The notes below the pieces were generated by a model, which had not been told where the DNA came from, made no database searches, and saw nothing but the letters and a program-made list of their open reading frames with translations. Positions 7,207 through 11,257 of a DNA stretch of 11,257 bases are shown in pieces. This DNA is from Jimgerdemannia flammicorona (taxonomy: Eukaryota; Mucoromycota; Endogonomycetes; Endogonales; Endogonaceae): positions 1 through 11,257 of the forward strand of contig RBNI01006508.1 of the NCBI GenBank assembly GCA_003990745.1. Reading direction: 5' to 3'. A program made the position numbers and the translations under genes. Position 1 is the stretch's first letter; each line of letters begins with the position of its first letter.

Positions 7207-8348
7207 ATGACAGATAACATAAATATAGATAGTGATACTACTATCCCCAAAGCTTCGTTTGCCAATTTGGTAAACTTCAATGACCTGGCCATCTACTTGA
7301 CTGCTTCGCTTATCGAGGTACTTGCACCGAAGTGCTCTGTACTCTCAAGGTTGCCACCACACATGAGTGCCATGCTGACTTTTTGAGAGCCCAAGTTGCC
7401 GATTGGAAGTTTACTCCTTCTAAGAAGGTCACTGCTTCAATTGCCCTCCTCTCAGAAGAACAGTGTGCCACTGCCCTTACTACTGCTTTGGCAGAAGCTA
7501 AGCACCATGCCACTGCTGCCATCAAGGCTGTCATCTCTGATCAAGATGCTGCTGCCCAGTATGCTAAGGACCAGCATGCTAAAATCAACAAGGCCATGGG
7601 TGGTTCTTCTAATGCCCATAATTTCTTTAGAATATCTGTTGATATCACTCAAGGGGTTAGTAAGAATATTGCTACCCTTGCTGCCACCGACCAAGCCAAG
7701 ACAAACTTGTTTCTGCTCTGTGGTTTTGACATTGTCATGCATCAGTCTCGCCATCTTGCCACCACCACCACTGCTAAAGTCACTGCCGCCACAGTCTGCC
7801 TGACCATCCCTGCATCCTCCTCTCTGCAAGATGGGATTTCTGCTGCTGCCCGCAAAGCTGTAGTCGAGGAGCTTGAGAAGCATCCCGAGATCGTTACTCC
7901 GGGTGCTAAATGCACATTTGCCTCTGCTGCTGCTGGTTCCGCCCAACCAAAAAAGAGTGTCCCCACCCCCTCACTCTCTACTGCTATGTCTGCAGGGGCT
8001 GCGAAAAAGGCTAAGGGTGTGAGCATAACTTCAGCCTCTGTCATGCTGAACTGCCGTAGCTGTTCTGGATGCCTTGGTGTGCCTACGAAGGCTCACTGGG
8101 ATCCTTGCCCCCTAGCCTCTACTATGACAGTGGGTTCTGTAAAAAAGGTCAAGCAAGCACGTAAGGCTTCACCTTCCCCATCCATTTCCTCTACTTCTAC
8201 TGGGACCAGCCACTTGTCAACTTCGAGCCACTTGTCTAAGAGCGCTACCAGAGCATTTGTGCTATAGTACAACAAGTATACTACTGCTAAGCATTATGTC
8301 ATCTGGCATAATACTGGTGATGTCTGCCCTCTAGCTTCAAAAAACTAG
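7207..8348 (+). pseudogene. ORF1 (gag-like position), copy B (broken)
   Basis: It starts MTDNINIDSDTT at the ATG six bases after the LTR. A 19-bp deletion near 7320, seen by comparison with copy A, shifts the frame. From 7332 the correct frame is open to a TAG at 8265-8267 (CAG in copy A) and then to the TAG at 8346-8348. The protein is Ala/Ser/Thr-rich with a helical central part (about 7430-7600) and a Lys/Ser/Pro-rich C-terminal third. A Cys-rich patch (CRSCSGC, about 8053-8073) is visible. The C-terminal Cys/His cluster of copy A has lost its first two cysteines to tyrosine here through G-to-A changes. No homologous family is recognised. Its place before a frameshifted RT argues for a gag-like nucleoprotein. 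Confidence 0.65.
8339..8348 (+). promoter_or_regulatory. -1 ribosomal frameshift site and ORF1 stop, copy B
   Basis: A-AAA-AAC (8339-8345) is followed directly by TAG (8346-8348). ORF1 codons are tca aaa aac tag (8337 onward, same phase as ORF1). Slipping one base back gives aaa aaa cta gag, which is exactly the reverse transcriptase frame. That frame is open only from 8321, just after a TGA, and its first ATG is far inside. This is a canonical eukaryotic -1 slippery heptamer in correct phase. Confidence 0.78.
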
Positions 8349-8357
8349 AGGTCCCCA

Positions 8358-8385
8358 GCCTGGAAGTCTCATATGACTTTCTGGC
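8358..8385 (+). ncRNA. Possible frameshift-stimulating hairpin
   Basis: GCC (8358-8360) pairs with GGC (8383-8385). After a U-U mismatch, GGAAGUC (8362-8368) pairs with GACUUUC (8375-8381), with one G-U pair and a 6-nt loop UCAUAU. It begins 12 nt after the slippery heptamer, slightly longer than the usual 5-9 nt spacing. Copy A keeps the fold with one A-C mismatch. It could be chance, and a pseudoknot was not resolved. Confidence 0.35.
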
Positions 8386-10102
8386 AGTGTGGTTTGGCCC
8401 TGATGTCCCCATTCTACATGGGGTAGCAGCCTCAATACTAATTGAGGATTTTGCCTTTGTGTCTTCTCTTTCTGGTTCTCACTTAAGTCAGTTTTTCATC
8501 CCTCGGTTTCGGATGTTTACTGAGGAGGGCTTTGTTACTGATATACCTCTATCTTGGCTTACCCCTGAGCTCACGTATATGCTGAACTTTGGCCCTAAGT
8601 TTGTTCTCTCTGGATCAGCTTCGATGAACAGTACCATTGATCTGATTTCATTGTCATCATTCCAACAACATCTCGACCTTACCACTTTCTGGACCTCTAT
8701 GGGTAATCCTGACAATATCCTGGAGATCTCCACCTGGGTGCCATCTAAATGGCAATCACTGCATTATATGGAAAATATGCAAATTATGCTCCATATGAGT
8801 GCCACTCTGAATTAAGCCATCCGACCCTCGATGAACATGTCTGGTATGCTTGTACTGAAGAAGTTCTATTGCCTTCTCAAAGGCATCCATGCTCATGATG
8901 ACTTCACAGTCTGTCTTACTGACAAAAATCTGGGATTCGCCATAATTCTGCGTGCTCTATATCTAGATGGTCTTCAGTCCCTTCTTCATGATCCTGCATA
9001 TGTGAATGATTTCTCTATGATTGATGACATTAAGGAATCAGTGAGGCTAGACCTGCTTGGTCTTCTTGAGTTCTGTATCGATGATAAGGATTATATACCG
9101 ATTTGGGAATACCTTATGGAGCCTAATGATTGTAAGCTACCCATATTTCACACTTTGCCCAAGGTACACAAAGGGGCACGCATGGCATTGTGCCCTATTA
9201 TTGGTGCTTTTAACTCTCCCATGACTGAGATTTCACATTTCCTATCTCACTTTCTCCACCTGTGGTCAGCCCATCTGTGCCATAATGTGGGTTACTTGTG
9301 TTATTCACCTCTATGTGATATGCTCGAACTGCTACAATTGGTTTGTTCAGATTACCTAGATGTATCAGATTGTAACTACATCATTACTGGGGATTTTGCC
9401 ACCTTCTATACTAGGATCACATTAAATGAGTGTATCAACTGTTTCATCTTTTTGTTGACGGTGGCCTTCCCCTCTGGCTCTTTGCTGCTTGAAGCCATTC
9501 TTGGCCTTGTCCGCATAGTCATGACTCGTACGACATTCACATCCACCATCGGTTCCTTCTGCTCTGTGACTGGTATTGCTATGGGCACTAATTGTGCTCC
9601 AGATCTTGCTAATCTTATTGGTTTTACTTATGAGTTGTGCACCTTATAAGTGCCCGACCATCTGCTTAGCCAAGCTGTTAATGCCAGGCTAAAGTTCTGC
9701 CAGTATATTGATGATCTTATTGTCTTTACACCTGTGATTATGGACTTGGCCGCAATTTTTGGTGCCGTTTATCTCCTGTACCATTGTATCAAATGGGAAG
9801 TCTTATCCACTGGACTGTGTCATTATCTGGACTTGGAAATCTGGGTTGCACTGTTCCACACAGGCCACTTTGCCAAGTTCCTGCATAGTATTTAGTTTGT
9901 TGACTGGTTGAGTAATCATTCTAGGAAGACACTCTATCTATGCATTGTGAATGAGGCCTACCACCTATCACTACTCTGCTCTTCTCACCATGATTGGCTT
10001 GATGAGTGTCAGTCTCTGGCCAAATTTCTGGTTCACAAGAAAGAATACCCTATTGATGTTGTAACTACTCAGTTGAGTTTGATTGATTGGCTTGAGGTCT
10101 GA

Positions 10103-10382
10103 ACTTCACTTCTCACCCCTCTCCTTATTTCCCACCCCCCCATTCCCCACTCCACTTTCCCTCCCCCATTGCTTGTCATCCAATACGACATGGCCTGATG
10201 GCTACATCAACAGCCTGACAAGACTCTATGTACTGCTTTACTTTGTTTTGGTTTCCCTGTGACCGCCTGATAACCAATCATCACCCGGAAGAATGGTTTT
10301 ACCATTCTTAACACCATTTCAAATACCAGCTTCGCTCTAAGTCCTCCTTGAAGGCCACACCACCTGTACATGCTGTGTGATG
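10103..10382 (+). other. 3' untranslated region of copy B with pyrimidine tract
   Basis: These 280 bp separate the RT stop from the 3' LTR and are collinear with 725-1004. 10104-10167 is pyrimidine-rich on the coding strand: 57 of 64 bases are C or T, seven are A and none is G. A classical LTR retrotransposon would show a polypurine tract on this strand, directly before the 3' LTR, so this is not a normal primer tract. The rest has no recognisable features. Confidence 0.55.
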
Positions 10383-11084
10383 TTTAAAAACATGAAAAAT
10401 TGCCAGACAACCTCCGGCGCGAGGCTCTAGGCCTGACGTCTATATACCTATGCTCTGTGATACCTGTCTACCTCTACTTGCTTCACTCACTCTGGTGCCG
10501 AGGCTCTACTCCACTCCAGTTGTGAGGCTCTAGGCCTGACATCTGCGCCTTCGGGTGCTGACGATTTTTAGGTTTTTAAAACCTATAAGTGACAATCATA
10601 TGATGATACATGACACATCATTGGTCTAGTTCCATTTTTAGCATTGTTTATTGTGTATATAACATTAGATCATGTGACCAGTACCTTTTCCCAATTGTTT
10701 CTATATCAGGTTTTTAATGGCCTGTCATGTGTGTAGATCAATGAAGCCCAATTCGGACACTTGTTTGGATCGAGGCAAGGCTTGGGTACTTATGCACCAT
10801 TCTACTTTCAGAATTCTGGGGTTAGATCTGTGTCTTTGTTTATCTGAACTTTGTTCTTATTTTTGAATAAAGACTACTACGTATTGTGGTGCTATGGGTG
10901 GGTTGCAGATCTATTGCACCTTGCTTCGAAAAACACTTTATTCCACTTGCTTTATTCCATTGTGAAAATTTACATAAGACTTTTGATTTCTACTGCTTGA
11001 CCTCTTACCACCGACTTTCATATCTGCCATAACAGTATCATATCTCACTTTAAACTATTCCTCTATTATCTACTCATTTTATAA

Positions 11085-11086
<2 letters not shown>
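10383..11086 (+). repeat. 3' LTR of copy B (704 bp)
   Basis: Direct repeat of 6497-7200 with no net length change and transition-type differences, and inverted repeat of 21-724. It starts TTTAAAAAC and ends TATAATA. It holds the AGGCCT-cored repeats at 10421 and 10524 and AATAAA at 10866-10871. It runs directly into eight A residues that are absent after the 5' LTR. Confidence 0.88.

Positions 11087-11116
<30 letters not shown>
11087..11116. repeat. A8 then (TA)11 simple repeat after copy B
   Basis: Eight A residues follow the LTR end and are succeeded by eleven TA units. The A-run may be the tail of the element. The TA array may be a pre-existing microsatellite target or an expanded tail. 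The 3' end of copy A also abuts an A/T simple sequence. Confidence 0.65.
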
Positions 11117-11118
<2 letters not shown>

Positions 11119-11199
11119 GAAAAAGATCTATCTCTTTACCAAATACCTCTTTAGAATAGAAAATATATAGGCAGATCTTCTTAGTTATATCTACTCAGA

Positions 11200-11235
<36 letters not shown>

Positions 11236-11257
11236 TTTATTTTTTTTTTTTTTTTTT
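11117..11257. other. Flanking A/T-rich DNA and poly(T) tract
   Basis: About 85 bp of unique-looking A/T-rich sequence (11117-11201) contains no recognisable gene. It is followed by a nearly pure T tract from about 11202 to the window end, broken by two A residues. The tract could be the reverse-strand poly(A) tail of another retrotransposon lying beyond the window, or a simple repeat. Confidence 0.5.

Larger units (their letters stand above)
8339..10102 (+). pseudogene. Penelope-like reverse transcriptase, copy B (broken)
   Basis: About 587 codons counted from the slip site, ending in TGA at 10100-10102. Motifs in order (residues counted from the slip): FGPDVPI (about 18), NFGPKFV (82), LTDKNLGFAII (193, bases 8915-8947), LPKVHKG (273), FNSPMTEI (about 293), GDFATFYTRI with the first catalytic Asp (9392-9394), GIAMGTNCAPDLANL (412), catalytic YIDD (456; Asp-Asp 9710-9715) and LDLEI (about 497). 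DKNLG, LPKVHK, MGTNCAP and the LDL segment after YIDD fit Penelope-like RTs. No GIY-YIG endonuclease follows, as in telomere-associated endonuclease-lacking members. Stops at 8813-8815, 9647-9649 and 9893-9895 are CAA, CAA and CAG in copy A. All RT catalytic aspartates remain. Synthesis as a fusion to ORF1 by frameshifting is inferred. Confidence 0.82.
6497..11086 (+). mobile_element. Copy B: Penelope-like RT retroelement with two full LTRs
   Basis: At 4,590 bp this is the structurally complete copy: LTR 6497-7200, ORF1 7207-8348, -1 frameshift site 8339-8345, reverse transcriptase to 10102, 3' untranslated region 10103-10382 and LTR 10383-11086. It has no insertion. It is disabled by a 19-bp deletion near 7320, one stop in ORF1 and three stops in the RT, each absent from copy A, so the ancestor can be inferred to have been open. 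No integrase, YR recombinase, aspartic protease, RNase H or GIY-YIG domain was recognised. A Penelope-like element without endonuclease is the best family call. Confidence 0.83.

Noticed and set aside
7452..7946. Minus-strand 164-codon ORF opposite ORF1 of copy B, with relatives at 7742-8044 and, on the plus strand, 5206-5720
   Set aside because: This is the antisense of a low-complexity Ala/Ser/Thr-rich gene, whose codons leave the reverse strand open. It has low-complexity composition and no upstream signal.
9839..10102. GIY-YIG endonuclease domain after the RT
   Set aside because: No GIY-YIG signature or the downstream Arg/Glu pattern is seen in either copy. The frame ends about 90 residues after the LDLEI segment.

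Overview
The window looks eukaryotic. It has spliceosome-free but bacterial-unlike transposon debris, AATAAA signals, a TATA-type promoter, A/T simple repeats and no bacterial operons or Shine-Dalgarno sites. A transposon-rich fungus with cytosine methylation or a RIP-like process is the best guess, but the species cannot be named from sequence alone. No functional host gene was found; almost every base belongs to mobile-element debris.

Layout: the window is one large imperfect palindrome made of two head-to-head copies of the same retroelement. Copy A (minus strand, 21-6505) and copy B (plus strand, 6497-11086) meet at their 5' ends around 6500-6690, with their 3' ends pointing outward into A/T-rich simple sequence. 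A complete copy is a 704-bp long terminal repeat (LTR), a 6-nt leader, ORF1 (about 386 codons, Ala/Ser/Thr/Lys-rich, gag-like in position), ORF2 (a reverse transcriptase of about 587 residues), a 280-bp 3' untranslated stretch with a strand-biased pyrimidine tract, and a second 704-bp LTR in direct orientation. Three LTRs are exactly 704 bp. The fourth, the 5' LTR of copy A, keeps only 515 bp and runs into the central junction.

The reverse transcriptase reads as Penelope-like (DKNLG, LPKVHK, MGTNCAP, YIDD motifs) and lacks a GIY-YIG endonuclease. ORF1 ends in A-AAA-AAC-TAG in its own reading phase, and the reverse transcriptase lies in exactly the -1 frame. This is the textbook arrangement for -1 programmed ribosomal frameshifting and is identical in both copies. 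A Penelope-like polymerase, real-looking LTRs, no room for a tRNA primer site and a retrovirus-style frameshift together make this the most interesting system here.

Copy A is split by a 2,062-bp insertion (1561-3622) flanked by a perfect 5-bp target duplication; the empty site is preserved in copy B. The insertion has TG..CA-like ends (TATAAG...CTTACA) and one decayed antisense ORF (3334-2237) of unknown function, preceded by a TATA box and two TGACTCA sites.

Both copies are dead. They carry different nonsense codons, nearly all CAA/CAG/CGA to stop or TGG to stop, and base differences between copies are almost purely transitions (34 of 34 in one 340-bp ungapped comparison), often as TG/CA pairs that imply decayed CpG. 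Only three indels separate the two arms besides the insertion.
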